Below are positions 9,262 through 20,304 of a DNA stretch of 64,000 bases, piece after piece. Source of the stretch: Thalassolituus alkanivorans (GTDB lineage: Bacteria; Pseudomonadota; Gammaproteobacteria; Pseudomonadales; Oceanobacteraceae); the NCBI RefSeq assembly GCF_020447205.1, contig NZ_JAJAEL010000001.1, forward strand, positions 43,956 to 107,955, given 5' to 3'. The stretch's first letter is position 1; each line of letters opens with the position of its first letter. A model generated the notes under the pieces. The model ran no database searches and was not told where the DNA came from. It saw only the letters and a list, made by a program, of their open reading frames with translations. A program made the position numbers and the translations under genes.

Positions 9262-10362
9262 ATGAAATTCGTTATCTCTAGGGAAGCCTTGCTTCGTCCT
9301 CTGCAATTGGTGGCCGGCGTAGTAGAAAAACGCCAGACTCTGCCAGTACTGTCAAACGTACTGCTGGAGGTTCAGGGTCAGCAGTTGTCACTGACAGGCA
9401 CCGATCTGGAAGTCGAACTGGTTGGCCGCGTCACCCTTGATGAGGTTGGTCAGGAAGGTGAGATCACGGTTCCGGCTAAAAAGCTGATGGATATCTGCCG
9501 TTCGTTACCGGACGGTGCACAGATTGAAATCGAACAGGACGAGCAGCGCGTTAATGTCCGCTCCGGCCGTTCCCGCTTTACTCTGTCGACGCTGCCTGCC
9601 ACCGAATTCCCCAATGTGGATAACATTGCCGGCGAAAAGACGTTCACCCTGGAGCAGGGCAGCCTGCGCCGTGTGATCGACCGTACCAGCTTCGCCATGG
9701 CCCAGCAGGACGTCCGCTACTACCTCAACGGTATGCTGTTTGAAGTGAGCGCCACTGGTCTGCGTACCGTTTCTACCGATGGTCACCGCCTGGCGACCTG
9801 CCACGTGGCGATGAACGGCCCGGATACTGCCCAGCAGATCATTCTGCCGCGCAAAGGTGTGCTGGAGATGGCCAAGCTGCTGACCGACCCTGAGTCGTCC
9901 GTTACGCTGTCGCTGAGCACCAACCACCTGCGTGCACGCACCGAAAACTTCACCTTCACCTCCAAACTGGTGGACGGTAAATTCCCGGATTACAGCCGTG
10001 TAATCCCGAAAAATGGCAGCAATGTAATGCTGGCCGACCGTACTGAACTGCGTCAGGTATTTAACCGTACCGCGATTCTGTCCAACGAGAAGTACCGTGG
10101 TGTACGTCTGGTGCTGGACACTGATCTGCTCAAAGTGTTTGCCAATAACCCTGAGCAGGAAGAAGCAGAAGAATCCGTGGCCGTGGAATACAAAGGTGAT
10201 GCTCTGGAAATGGGCTTCAACGTTTCTTATCTGCAGGATGTTATGAGCGTGCTCGACACCCAGCAGGTAAAAATGACCCTGTCTGATGCCAACAGCAGTG
10301 CCTTGCTGGAAGAACCGGAAGGCGGCGACGCGATGTATGTTGTTATGCCGATGCGCCTCTAG
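9262..10362 (+). CDS. dnaN: DNA polymerase III beta sliding clamp
   Basis: A 366-residue beta clamp, whose dimer encircles DNA and tethers Pol III and other partners. It begins MKFVISREALLRPLQLVAGV and ends in the conserved YVVMPMRL. Three clamp folds of about 120 residues are spanned at normal length. The start has GGAG (9253) at good spacing. It lies between dnaA and recF in the standard order. Confidence 0.98.
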   Translation: MKFVISREALLRPLQLVAGVVEKRQTLPVLSNVLLEVQGQQLSLTGTDLEVELVGRVTLDEVGQEGEITVPAKKLMDICRSLPDGAQIEIEQDEQRVNVRSGRSRFTLSTLPATEFPNVDNIAGEKTFTLEQGSLRRVIDRTSFAMAQQDVRYYLNGMLFEVSATGLRTVSTDGHRLATCHVAMNGPDTAQQIILPRKGVLEMAKLLTDPESSVTLSLSTNHLRARTENFTFTSKLVDGKFPDYSRVIPKNGSNVMLADRTELRQVFNRTAILSNEKYRGVRLVLDTDLLKVFANNPEQEEAEESVAVEYKGDALEMGFNVSYLQDVMSVLDTQQVKMTLSDANSSALLEEPEGGDAMYVVMPMRL

Positions 10363-10388
10363 TCGCCGGCCATATAGCGAACCTTCTT

Positions 10389-11498
10389 ATGCCAATCCGG
10401 CAGCTTAAAATCAGCGGCGTGCGAAATCTGCAGCCGCTGGATCTTACACTCCAGTCCGGAGTGAATTTCATCTACGGCGATAACGGCTCGGGCAAAACGA
10501 GCATTCTCGAGGCCATCGTGCTGATGGCTGCGGGCAAGTCTTTCCGTACTTCACAGCTCAAACACGTACTGGCACACAATGCGGATCGTATTGAAATCCA
10601 GATGGATATCGACGACGAGAGCCTTGGCCAGTGTCAGCTCGACAGCCTGCGTCTGAAAGGCGGTGATCATCTGCTGAAACTGAATGGCTCGGTGTTGACG
10701 TCTCAGGCAGAAGCAGCCCATTGGCTGCCGGTTCAGGTGATTGATCCAACCACATTCAAACTGCTGTCTGGTTCGCCGGAAGAACGACGCCAGTTTATCG
10801 ACTGGGGTGTGTTCCACGTGGAACACAGTTTTATGGAACAGTGGAAAACCTTCCGCAAGCAACTTAAGCAACGTAACTCGGTGCTTAAGCAAAAAGAAGC
10901 GGAATGGCTGCCTGTGTGGAATAAAGGCTTTGTCGAAAGTGCGCTGGTGATTGATCAGCACCGTCGCGCCTATCTGAAGCGCTTTAAACCCGAGTTTATG
11001 CGCATCCTCAAAGCGCTGGATGACAGCGTGGATGTCAGCCTGGCCTACTATCCGGGCTGGGATAAAGATTCCGAGCTGCAGGACGTGCTGGATAAGCAGC
11101 AGGAGCGTGATATGGTGCTGGGCTATACCCAGTCAGGCCCTCACCGTGCAGAGCTGCGTATAAAGGTCGACAAGCAGCCTGCCGCCGAAATATTAAGCCG
11201 CGGCCAGCAGAAAACCGTGGTCGCCGCACTGAAAATTGCCCAGGGCGCACTGTTCCAGCAAGAGAGTGGAAGACGCACCATTTATCTGGTCGATGATCTC
11301 GCATCAGAGCTGGATGAAAAGCACCGTTTCGCTTTATGTAAGCTGCTGGAAGACTTAAAATGTCAGGTCTTTATTACCAGTATCGATAAGGACAAGCTGA
11401 CCGATATCTGGCAGCCCGTAGCCAGCAAGTTGTTCCACGTGGAACAGGGTGCTGTTCAGGATGTTGCAGCAGAAGTTGAAAATGCAGCATCACAGTAA
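10389..11498 (+). CDS. recF: DNA replication and repair protein RecF
   Basis: A 369-residue SMC-like ATPase that helps load RecA at gaps with RecO and RecR. Walker A is GDNGSGKT (residues 30-37). The ABC-type signature is LSRGQQKTVV (about residue 265) and Walker B lies in IYLVDDLASELD (about 300). Length is normal. Two parS palindromes sit inside the reading frame (10810-10825 and 11431-11446), each encoding Phe-His-Val-Glu, so the coding sequence also serves chromosome segregation. Confidence 0.97.
   Translation: MPIRQLKISGVRNLQPLDLTLQSGVNFIYGDNGSGKTSILEAIVLMAAGKSFRTSQLKHVLAHNADRIEIQMDIDDESLGQCQLDSLRLKGGDHLLKLNGSVLTSQAEAAHWLPVQVIDPTTFKLLSGSPEERRQFIDWGVFHVEHSFMEQWKTFRKQLKQRNSVLKQKEAEWLPVWNKGFVESALVIDQHRRAYLKRFKPEFMRILKALDDSVDVSLAYYPGWDKDSELQDVLDKQQERDMVLGYTQSGPHRAELRIKVDKQPAAEILSRGQQKTVVAALKIAQGALFQQESGRRTIYLVDDLASELDEKHRFALCKLLEDLKCQVFITSIDKDKLTDIWQPVASKLFHVEQGAVQDVAAEVENAASQ
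10810..10825. promoter_or_regulatory. parS site 1 (ParB binding), inside recF
   Basis: TGTTCCACGTGGAACA is a perfect 16-base palindrome and matches the pseudomonad-type parS consensus. ParB loads here and spreads to form the origin segregation complex moved by ParA. The parA/parB genes are not in this window. Confidence 0.92.
11431..11446. promoter_or_regulatory. parS site 2 (ParB binding), inside recF
   Basis: A second perfect TGTTCCACGTGGAACA palindrome, 621 bases after the first and in the same reading frame of recF. No third perfect copy was found in the window. Confidence 0.92.
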
Positions 11499-11555
11499 GA
11501 CAGACCTGCGGACTGATACAAAACAGCTTATTTCGCATTGCCCGACAACGCATAA

Positions 11556-14012
<2,457 letters not shown>

Positions 14013-14052
14013 TCCGGGTTTGCCATAAAGCGCGTTAGCATCAGCGTTAAAT

Positions 14053-14088
14053 AAAAAGCCCCGGCTGTGCAGACAGCCGGGGCTTTTT
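14053..14088 (+). terminator. Intrinsic terminator after gyrB
   Basis: GCCCCGGCTGT-GCAG-ACAGCCGGGGC, a long GC-rich stem flanked by A5 and T5. It closes the dnaA-gyrB block. Confidence 0.93.
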
Positions 14089-14141
14089 CATTCTGGCATT
14101 AGTGGTATCTTCATCAGTAATTATATGAAAGGGAATTGAGC

Positions 14142-15644
14142 ATGACGGTGGAGCTGGACTTTGATTGGACGAAGCCTGATGAGGAAAATCAGGTTGATCG
14201 TCTGGATCGTGGTAGATATGCAAAGTTTCTGACCAATTATCTCAGCGGCTACGCCGAAAGCAGCTATGTGATGAATCTGAATGCCGAATGGGGCGCCGGT
14301 AAAACATGGTTTCTTAAGCGCTGGCAGCAAACGATTCAGAGCCATCATCCCACCGCCTATATCGATGCCTGGCAGAATGATTTTTCTGATGACCCGTTGC
14401 TGACGGTTATTTCCGGTGTATTTGATGCGTTGGAAGGACTTTGCGTAAATGCTAAAGCTACTGAATATAAAAAGAATGCTTTACGGAAATCAGGGCAATT
14501 TTTCAAAGCCTTTGCCAAGGGGGTTGTTCAGCACCAGATGGACAAGCATCTGGGCGATAGTGCCGATCTTATCCGCAACGGTGTGGATGCTGTCAGTGAT
14601 TCCGCTGTGACTCTGGTATTGCAGGATCACAAACAAAAACTGAAACTAATTGAAGAATTTAAAGAAGAAATTCAGAGCTGGCTTAATCTGGTTAGTGATG
14701 AAAGCGATCATAAAAAACCGATGTTTGTCTTTATCGACGAACTGGATCGCTGTCGTCCCACCTATGCAATCGAACTATTGGAAACGGTAAAGCATCTGTT
14801 CGATATCCCCGGCTTAGTGTTTGTGATTGCCACGAATACCGATCAGCTACAGCACTCCATCAAAGCCGTTTATGGGCAGGAGTTTGATGCGCAGCGGTAT
14901 TTGTATCGGTTTTTTAATCGTAGCTTTACGCTGAAAAAGCCTGACCTGTTGGAATTTATTCAGGTTCAGCCAGTGTTTGATGATTACTTCTCACAAGCAC
15001 TTTTAAGCACTTGTGATGGCAATGTGACGGTAGAAAACAGAGATATATTGGCCAGTAACTTTGCGGCGATTTCCGAAAGCTTCGACTTTGATTTAAGAAC
15101 GACTCTGCAATGGATGGATCAACTGCACGCCTGCTATTCCGACGAAAAAAATCTGAACAAGTACTTTTGGCTTGCCACTGCAATTCTGCTGGCAATGAAA
15201 ATCAGCTCACCTGATCTTTTCACCCAATTCACCTCCAAAAACAGTAGATTTGAATACCACAAAAGACCTGATTTAATAGATTTTGACCATCAGTTTTTTG
15301 ATAAACAGCCTAGTTCGAGAGAGATTCTATTAAAAGTGAAGCCAATCCATCTGCATGGTGTCCGTGTCACAGGAAGGGATATGCAACAGAAATTTTTCAG
15401 AGATCAGGTGAATGCAGGGGCATATACCGCCAGATCTGCGGCAACGATTTTCGAAGAGCTTCATGGTGCTTTCAGACATCGATCAGATGAGGATTTAGCC
15501 ATATATCGAACCCGCTTGGCGCAGCGTGCTTACGATGGGAATCCGGCTGCTCTGGAGATTGCGATTCATTATTGCGAACAGACTCATGATGCAAGATACC
15601 AAGGTTATATCGACTTAGTTGAGTTGGCTTCGGATCTGACCTGA
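14142..15644 (+). CDS. KAP-family P-loop NTPase
   Basis: A 500-residue protein with Walker A AEWGAGKT (residues 48-55, with Ala at the first Gly position) and Walker B MFVFIDELDRCRP (residues 194-206). The spacing and the IDELDRCRP motif are those of the KAP (Kidins220/ARMS-PifA) NTPases. The C-terminal half (about 260-500) is helical without a recognised domain; no clear transmembrane insert is seen, unlike many KAP proteins. PifA excludes phage T7, and KAP ATPases occur in some defence loci such as Qat, so an antiphage role is possible, but no partner gene is adjacent. The ATG at 14142 is preferred over TTG at 14136 because AAAGGGA at 14128 is correctly spaced. It is less GC-rich than gyrB. 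Confidence 0.85.
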   Translation: MTVELDFDWTKPDEENQVDRLDRGRYAKFLTNYLSGYAESSYVMNLNAEWGAGKTWFLKRWQQTIQSHHPTAYIDAWQNDFSDDPLLTVISGVFDALEGLCVNAKATEYKKNALRKSGQFFKAFAKGVVQHQMDKHLGDSADLIRNGVDAVSDSAVTLVLQDHKQKLKLIEEFKEEIQSWLNLVSDESDHKKPMFVFIDELDRCRPTYAIELLETVKHLFDIPGLVFVIATNTDQLQHSIKAVYGQEFDAQRYLYRFFNRSFTLKKPDLLEFIQVQPVFDDYFSQALLSTCDGNVTVENRDILASNFAAISESFDFDLRTTLQWMDQLHACYSDEKNLNKYFWLATAILLAMKISSPDLFTQFTSKNSRFEYHKRPDLIDFDHQFFDKQPSSREILLKVKPIHLHGVRVTGRDMQQKFFRDQVNAGAYTARSAATIFEELHGAFRHRSDEDLAIYRTRLAQRAYDGNPAALEIAIHYCEQTHDARYQGYIDLVELASDLT

Positions 15645-15715
15645 TTAGTGGCAACTCTCAATCCCCTTTACCAGCAAATTCGCCAGATAGAGTCTCTGAA
15701 CCACCTGATAACTCT

Positions 15716-15770
15716 ATTCGGCTCATCATTGTAAAAAATATGAGCCGAATACCAGACCTTATTCGGCTCA
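15716..15770. repeat. Three alternating hairpin arms after the KAP gene
   Basis: ATTCGGCTCAT (15716-15726), its exact complement ATGAGCCGAAT (15740-15750) and a third arm ATTCGGCTCA (15761-15770). Arm 2 can pair with arm 1 or arm 3 but not both, giving two mutually exclusive hairpins. No T-run follows either stem, so it is not a classic terminator. It could be an attenuator-like switch for the downstream transporter, a transcript end for the KAP gene, or a remnant of a repeat. Confidence 0.7.
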
Positions 15771-15933
15771 CTTCAGATTCCACTGTTGAAAGAAACCGTA
15801 AAAAGACGCAGCGCCAGCCTGCCATTCCTGCGCTCTGTCACCCTCAACCGGCCACTTTGTGGTACTTTGCGCGCCTTCTTTGAGTATCTGACTGCCCGGT
15901 CAGTTTTATACCGGGCCTGAATGAGGAAAAACC

Positions 15934-17256
15934 ATGAATGCGGTGGTGATTGCGGTGGTACTGATGCTGGTGCTCAGTCTGGCGCGTATGCACGTAATGC
16001 TGGCGATGATTGTTGCGGCCTTTGTTGGCGGCTGGGTTGGCGGCCTGGATCTGAAGACCACGCTGGACGCCTTCAATGCCGGTATCGGCGGTGGCGCGGG
16101 TATTGCGCTCAGCTACGCCTTGCTGGGCGGTTTTGCGGTGGCGATTTCGCTGTCGGGTCTGCCGCATCTGCTGGCCGATGCGATCCTGCGTAAGCTGGGT
16201 GCGGAAACCGGTGGTCGCGAGTCACGCTGGCTGAAGAACGGCCTGCTCGGTCTGCTGCTGCTGGTCGCGGTGTCGTCGCAGAACCTGATTCCGATCCATA
16301 TCGCCTTTATCCCGATTCTGATCCCGCCGCTACTGTTAGTGATTGCCCGCTTACGTCTCGACCGCCGTCTTGTAGCCTGTGTGCTGACCTTTGGTCTGGT
16401 AACGCCTTATATGTTCCTGCCGGTGGGCTTCGGCAATATCTATCTGAATGAGATTCTGCTCGGACGTGTGGCTGAGGCCGGCCTGAACGTGGAAGGGGTG
16501 TCGGTGGTGCAGGCGATGGTGATTCCGGCGCTGGGGATGCTGACCGGCCTGATCATTGCGGCGCTGTTTACCTACCGCAAGCCGCGTGAATATAACCTCA
16601 CCCGCATTGCGATTGCTGAACATACCGAACGCCGTTATGAGCCGAAGGCGCTGATGGTTGCAGCGCTGGCGATTGTGCTGGCCTTTGTGGTGCAGCTGTA
16701 TACCGATTCGATGGTACTGGGGGCGATGGCGGGTTTTATGCTGTTTTCGGTTACCGGGGTGGTGCGCTGGAATGAGTCCGAAGGCGTGCTGGTCGACGGC
16801 ATCAAGATGATGGCCTCTATCGGCTTTATTATGATCGCCGCTTCGGGCTTCTCGGAGGTGCTGGAGCGTACCGGCCATATTGCTGAGCTGGTGAATGGCT
16901 CGGCAGCCTGGCTGGATCATAACAAGGCGCTGGCAGCATTGTTGCTGCTGGTTGTCGGCCTGTTGCTGACCATGGGTATCGGCTCGTCGTTCTCGACCAT
17001 TCCGATCATCGCCGCGATCTATGTGCCGTTATGTCTGCAGATGGGCTTCAGCCCGCTGGCTATTGTGGCGCTGGTCGGTACCGCCGGGGCGCTGGGGGAT
17101 GCGGGTTCACCGGCGTCGGATTCGACGCTAGGGCCGACCGCGGGTCTGAATGCCGATGGCCAGCACCATCATATGCGCGACACCGTGGTGCCGACCTTTC
17201 TGCATTTTAACCTGCCGCTGTTAGTGGCTGGCTGGGTTGCAGCGATGGTGCTGTAA
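15934..17256 (+). CDS. Na+/H+ antiporter family membrane protein (NhaC/YuiF-like)
   Basis: A 440-residue inner-membrane protein with about 11-12 hydrophobic segments. The first (AVVIAVVLMLVLSLARMHVM) and the pattern SQNLIPIHIAFIPILIPPLL resemble the Na+/H+ antiporter family related to NhaC and YuiF. The conserved C-terminal polar loop LVGTAGALGDAGSPASDSTLGPT is a likely ion-translocation region. It probably exchanges cytoplasmic Na+ for protons, useful in a marine cell; amino-acid/H+ exchange cannot be excluded. The start has TGAGGA at good spacing. It diverges in orientation from the plsC/gmhB/gly cluster. Confidence 0.8.
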   Translation: MNAVVIAVVLMLVLSLARMHVMLAMIVAAFVGGWVGGLDLKTTLDAFNAGIGGGAGIALSYALLGGFAVAISLSGLPHLLADAILRKLGAETGGRESRWLKNGLLGLLLLVAVSSQNLIPIHIAFIPILIPPLLLVIARLRLDRRLVACVLTFGLVTPYMFLPVGFGNIYLNEILLGRVAEAGLNVEGVSVVQAMVIPALGMLTGLIIAALFTYRKPREYNLTRIAIAEHTERRYEPKALMVAALAIVLAFVVQLYTDSMVLGAMAGFMLFSVTGVVRWNESEGVLVDGIKMMASIGFIMIAASGFSEVLERTGHIAELVNGSAAWLDHNKALAALLLLVVGLLLTMGIGSSFSTIPIIAAIYVPLCLQMGFSPLAIVALVGTAGALGDAGSPASDSTLGPTAGLNADGQHHHMRDTVVPTFLHFNLPLLVAGWVAAMVL

Positions 17257-17338
17257 GCTGCTGATGAGAAGGTAAATGGCAGGCTGATTGTGAGTGTTTA
17301 CTACGGCGGGTACTTACAGCCAGTCTGCCTTTTATTGT

Positions 17339-18169
17339 TCAGAAACGTTTACCACTGCTGTCGGCATCGACCATTTCACCGTCAAACGGCCGGGCTGAAA
17401 TTTCATCCACCCGGTTGTTAATCCAGCTTTCACTCAGCTCGCTCAGTTGCGCAGTACTGAGATCGGTCGTTTCCATCACCGGGCTGATCACCACATTAAT
17501 GGTGCCCGGGCGTTTTACCCAGTTGTCATTTGGCCAGTGTTCGCCGGAGTTGTGGGCAATGGCAATTACGGGTGCCTGGCTCTTGGTGGCGAGCATGGCA
17601 CCGCCTTTGGAAAAGGCTTTGCGCTTACCCGGCGACACCCTTGTGCCTTCGGGGAAAACCAATACATGAATGCCGCTGTTCAGACGGTCGGCCCCCTGGT
17701 TCAGTACCTGCTTCAGCGCATTGGTTTTATGAGTACGGTCGATAAATATCGGATGAATCATCTTCAGCGCCCAGCCAAAAAACGGCAGATAGAGCAGCTC
17801 GCGTTTGACCACCTGTACATGAGGGGCGATCAGGGTTGGGATAAAAAACGTTTCCCAGGTGCTTTGGTGTTTGCTCAGCAGCACATAGCCGCGGCCATCG
17901 ATGGGAATATTTTCCCGTCCTTCCACCCGCCATTTAACCCCGCAGATCAGCCGTGCCGACCAGACCACAATGTGGCAGTAAAACACCATGATGAAATAGT
18001 TACGCGCCTTCAGCGGCAGGAAGATGCCAATGACAAAACTGGGAATAAACCAGGCCAGGGTCAGCAGTGCCAGCCAGCAGTAAAAAATGATGCTGCGCAG
18101 CTGTGCCAACCACAGGCGATAGGGCGTTACGCTGGCATCCGTGCCAGTTACGTCAGGATGTGCTGCCAT
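17339..18169 (-). CDS. plsC: 1-acyl-sn-glycerol-3-phosphate acyltransferase
   Basis: A 276-residue PlsC-family enzyme that acylates lysophosphatidate to phosphatidate at the inner membrane. Two hydrophobic segments (about 30-70) precede the catalytic block KHQSTWETFF, an H-x4-E form of the usual H-x4-D. The substrate motif FPEGTR lies near residue 170. In related genomes it sits directly after gmhB and glyS; here a lipoprotein gene on the other strand separates it from gmhB. Confidence 0.92.
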   Translation of the reverse strand: MAAHPDVTGTDASVTPYRLWLAQLRSIIFYCWLALLTLAWFIPSFVIGIFLPLKARNYFIMVFYCHIVVWSARLICGVKWRVEGRENIPIDGRGYVLLSKHQSTWETFFIPTLIAPHVQVVKRELLYLPFFGWALKMIHPIFIDRTHKTNALKQVLNQGADRLNSGIHVLVFPEGTRVSPGKRKAFSKGGAMLATKSQAPVIAIAHNSGEHWPNDNWVKRPGTINVVISPVMETTDLSTAQLSELSESWINNRVDEISARPFDGEMVDADSSGKRF

Positions 18170-18423
18170 AGAGATACCGTGCTCTGCGCTTATTATAGTG
18201 GGCGTTATTTATACCACTTTAGCCGGGGATCTCTTGTTACCTGAATTCCTCGGACTTTTTCCCGGCTGTAATTTAGCTCAGCTCTGTTGCGCGGACTCAG
18301 ACTTTCTCATTAACGGGGTCAGATTACTGTTTGGTACGACCGTATTGTATTGTTAATCTGCCGGAACCTGTTTACTAACAGTGCTCGTAATAACAATAAA
18401 AACACGGCAACAAAGGACGTCGT

Positions 18424-19476
18424 ATGCATTCTTCCCCGTTTAAGTCTCTGGTGCTTGCCTGCGCCATTGCCACTCTGACCGCCTGTGGTGGTGCAGAAAA
18501 TACTTCTCAGCAAACCTCTGACTCCACCAACCCCGCACCGGAAAATCCGCAGCTGGCCACGAAAGATGTGTCTTTCCGCCTGGATGTGAGCAAAGCCCTG
18601 AATGCCGGGGTCAGTGCTACCCGTGCAGAGGTACGGGTGTTTAATGATTCACTGGAGCGCTCATCATCGGCGGATATCGCAGATCAGGCAGCGAGTATCA
18701 GTTTTACGGCTTTGCCATTGGGTAGCTACAGCATTGAGGTTAAGGTTTTTGATGGTACGACCCTGATAGCCACTGGCACAGGGTCTGCTCAGGTGAACGC
18801 CAATGACACCACAGCCGTTAACCTGCTCGTAAATCCGGTAACGGGTAATCTGGATGTTGCCATCTGCATGCCCGATATTGCCACGCAGTATTTTACCGGT
18901 GCCGGTGATACTGCGATAACAGAGCTGAGCAGCGCAAACCGGCATGATACAGAACAGCCTGCATATTTGGCCTATCAGGCCGCGATGGCAGGAGTTACAG
19001 ATTTCAGTTTTGAGTATCGTGTAGGGGATACGAATCTGGTTATTCCTGAGGAAGGCAGTCTGAGTCCGGTATTTGTAACGGATCATGGCGCTTCTCTGAC
19101 AATCAATGTTGATGGCCAGCAACGTCTGAATATTTCTGGCTGTAATACTCAAATTGCTGCTTATCGTTCAGGTAATACGCTTGCTCTTTGGTACAGCATG
19201 GCAGAGGCCTATAGCGGAATTCATGAAATCGCCACTGGTGCTGTGGCTCTGGGCACTGTTGAATCACAGGCTTTAGCGCTGGTTATGGTCTTTTCGGATA
19301 GTGACGGTGATGCATTCCCTGTTGGCACTACGTCTTTATCTGATATCAATTTCGGTAATTTTGAGCAGAGGACATTTATATTGGGTGTACCCGTGGTCAC
19401 CAATGTAACAGGACTTGTTGAATTACTGCTCTCCGACCCGGACAGTGTACTGGCGAATTATTGGCTGGCACGTTGA
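18424..19476 (+). CDS. Putative outer-membrane lipoprotein inserted between plsC and gmhB
   Basis: A 350-residue protein with lipobox LTAC at residues 18-21 and Gly after the Cys, predicting outer-membrane anchoring. Residues about 50-130 (VSFRLDVSKALNAGVSATRA through the Thr/Asn-rich VNLLVNP) look like an Ig/carboxypeptidase-regulatory beta-sandwich; the rest is unassigned beta-rich sequence. ATG at 18424 follows AAAGGA (18411). It is on the strand opposite to plsC and gmhB and ends at a shared terminator. Function unknown. Confidence 0.78.
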   Translation: MHSSPFKSLVLACAIATLTACGGAENTSQQTSDSTNPAPENPQLATKDVSFRLDVSKALNAGVSATRAEVRVFNDSLERSSSADIADQAASISFTALPLGSYSIEVKVFDGTTLIATGTGSAQVNANDTTAVNLLVNPVTGNLDVAICMPDIATQYFTGAGDTAITELSSANRHDTEQPAYLAYQAAMAGVTDFSFEYRVGDTNLVIPEEGSLSPVFVTDHGASLTINVDGQQRLNISGCNTQIAAYRSGNTLALWYSMAEAYSGIHEIATGAVALGTVESQALALVMVFSDSDGDAFPVGTTSLSDINFGNFEQRTFILGVPVVTNVTGLVELLLSDPDSVLANYWLAR

Positions 19477-19490
19477 GACAGGTGTAAGTA

Positions 19491-19516
19491 AAAAGCCGGC
19501 ATTTGCCGGCTTTTTA
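19491..19516. terminator. Bidirectional intrinsic terminator
   Basis: GCCGGC-ATTT-GCCGGC with A4 before and T5 after, between the lipoprotein gene and the convergent gmhB; the T run abuts the gmhB stop codon. Confidence 0.85.
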
Positions 19517-20062
19517 TTACGGGTTTGCCAATACAAAATCGGCAAAAGCGGCGAGGTTATCAAACACCTGCGCCTGGCTTAGTCCGGAGTCGGCGAGTCT
19601 GGCGATGCTTTTCTCACCTTTACCGGTGCGTACCAATGCCGGACGGCAACCGGCGGCAACACCGGCTTCTAAATCGCGGATAGAGTCGCCAACCATCCAG
19701 CAACCTTCGGCCGATGTGTCTAACGCTTTTTCAATCTGATGAATCAGGCCGGGCAAGGGTTTGCGGCAATCACAATGGTCATCCGGGCCATGCGGACAGA
19801 AGGCAATATGGGCAAACCGGCCATTATGTTCTGCGGCCAGCGCGTTCATTTTGGCGTGCATCGCTTCCAGGTCGGCAAGGCTGAAATGCCCCCGTGCCAG
19901 GCCACTTTGATTGGTCGCAACGGCGATGGTGTAACCGGCGTTGCACAAACGGCCAACCGCTTCAGCACTGCCAGTAATTGGTAGCCATTCGTCGACGGAC
20001 TTTACAAAGTCGTCGGAGTCTTCGTTCAGTACGCCGTCGCGATCAAGAATGATGAGTTTCAT
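19517..20062 (-). CDS. gmhB: D-glycero-beta-D-manno-heptose-1,7-bisphosphate 7-phosphatase
   Basis: A 181-residue HAD-family phosphatase in ADP-heptose synthesis for the lipopolysaccharide inner core. Motif I is ILDRDGVLN (nucleophile D8, acid D10), motif II is TNQSG (about residue 50), the zinc-binding loop is CPHGPDDHCDCRKP (about 89-102), and motif IV is MVGDSIRDLEAG. Length is typical. The glyS-gmhB-plsC neighbourhood is conserved in relatives, though here it is split by inserted genes on both sides. Confidence 0.95.
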   Translation of the reverse strand: MKLIILDRDGVLNEDSDDFVKSVDEWLPITGSAEAVGRLCNAGYTIAVATNQSGLARGHFSLADLEAMHAKMNALAAEHNGRFAHIAFCPHGPDDHCDCRKPLPGLIHQIEKALDTSAEGCWMVGDSIRDLEAGVAAGCRPALVRTGKGEKSIARLADSGLSQAQVFDNLAAFADFVLANP

Positions 20063-20304
20063 TGGGCAGTCTCTTCTGTAAAGCCGGTTTGTGCCGGAGG
20101 GGTGCGGGCGGGATAACCGTCCACGGGCTTAACCAGGTGCAGCGATGAATTAAAAATATGTCAGTCAGTGCCAAGTCATGCATCTGGGCTGATACCTCTG
20201 CCTGAGTCTGGCGGGCAATGATGCCTGCCGTTAATCACAAATGATACGCTCGGTTGGCCTGATCCCTCAGCAAAAACTGACTTCTCAGCAAAAGGAATAT
20301 CACT

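Noticed and set aside
17278..17338. Loose hairpin GGCAGGCTG/CAGTCTGCC after the antiporter gene
   Set aside because: Loop of about 40 bases and a mismatched stem; too weak to list as a terminator.
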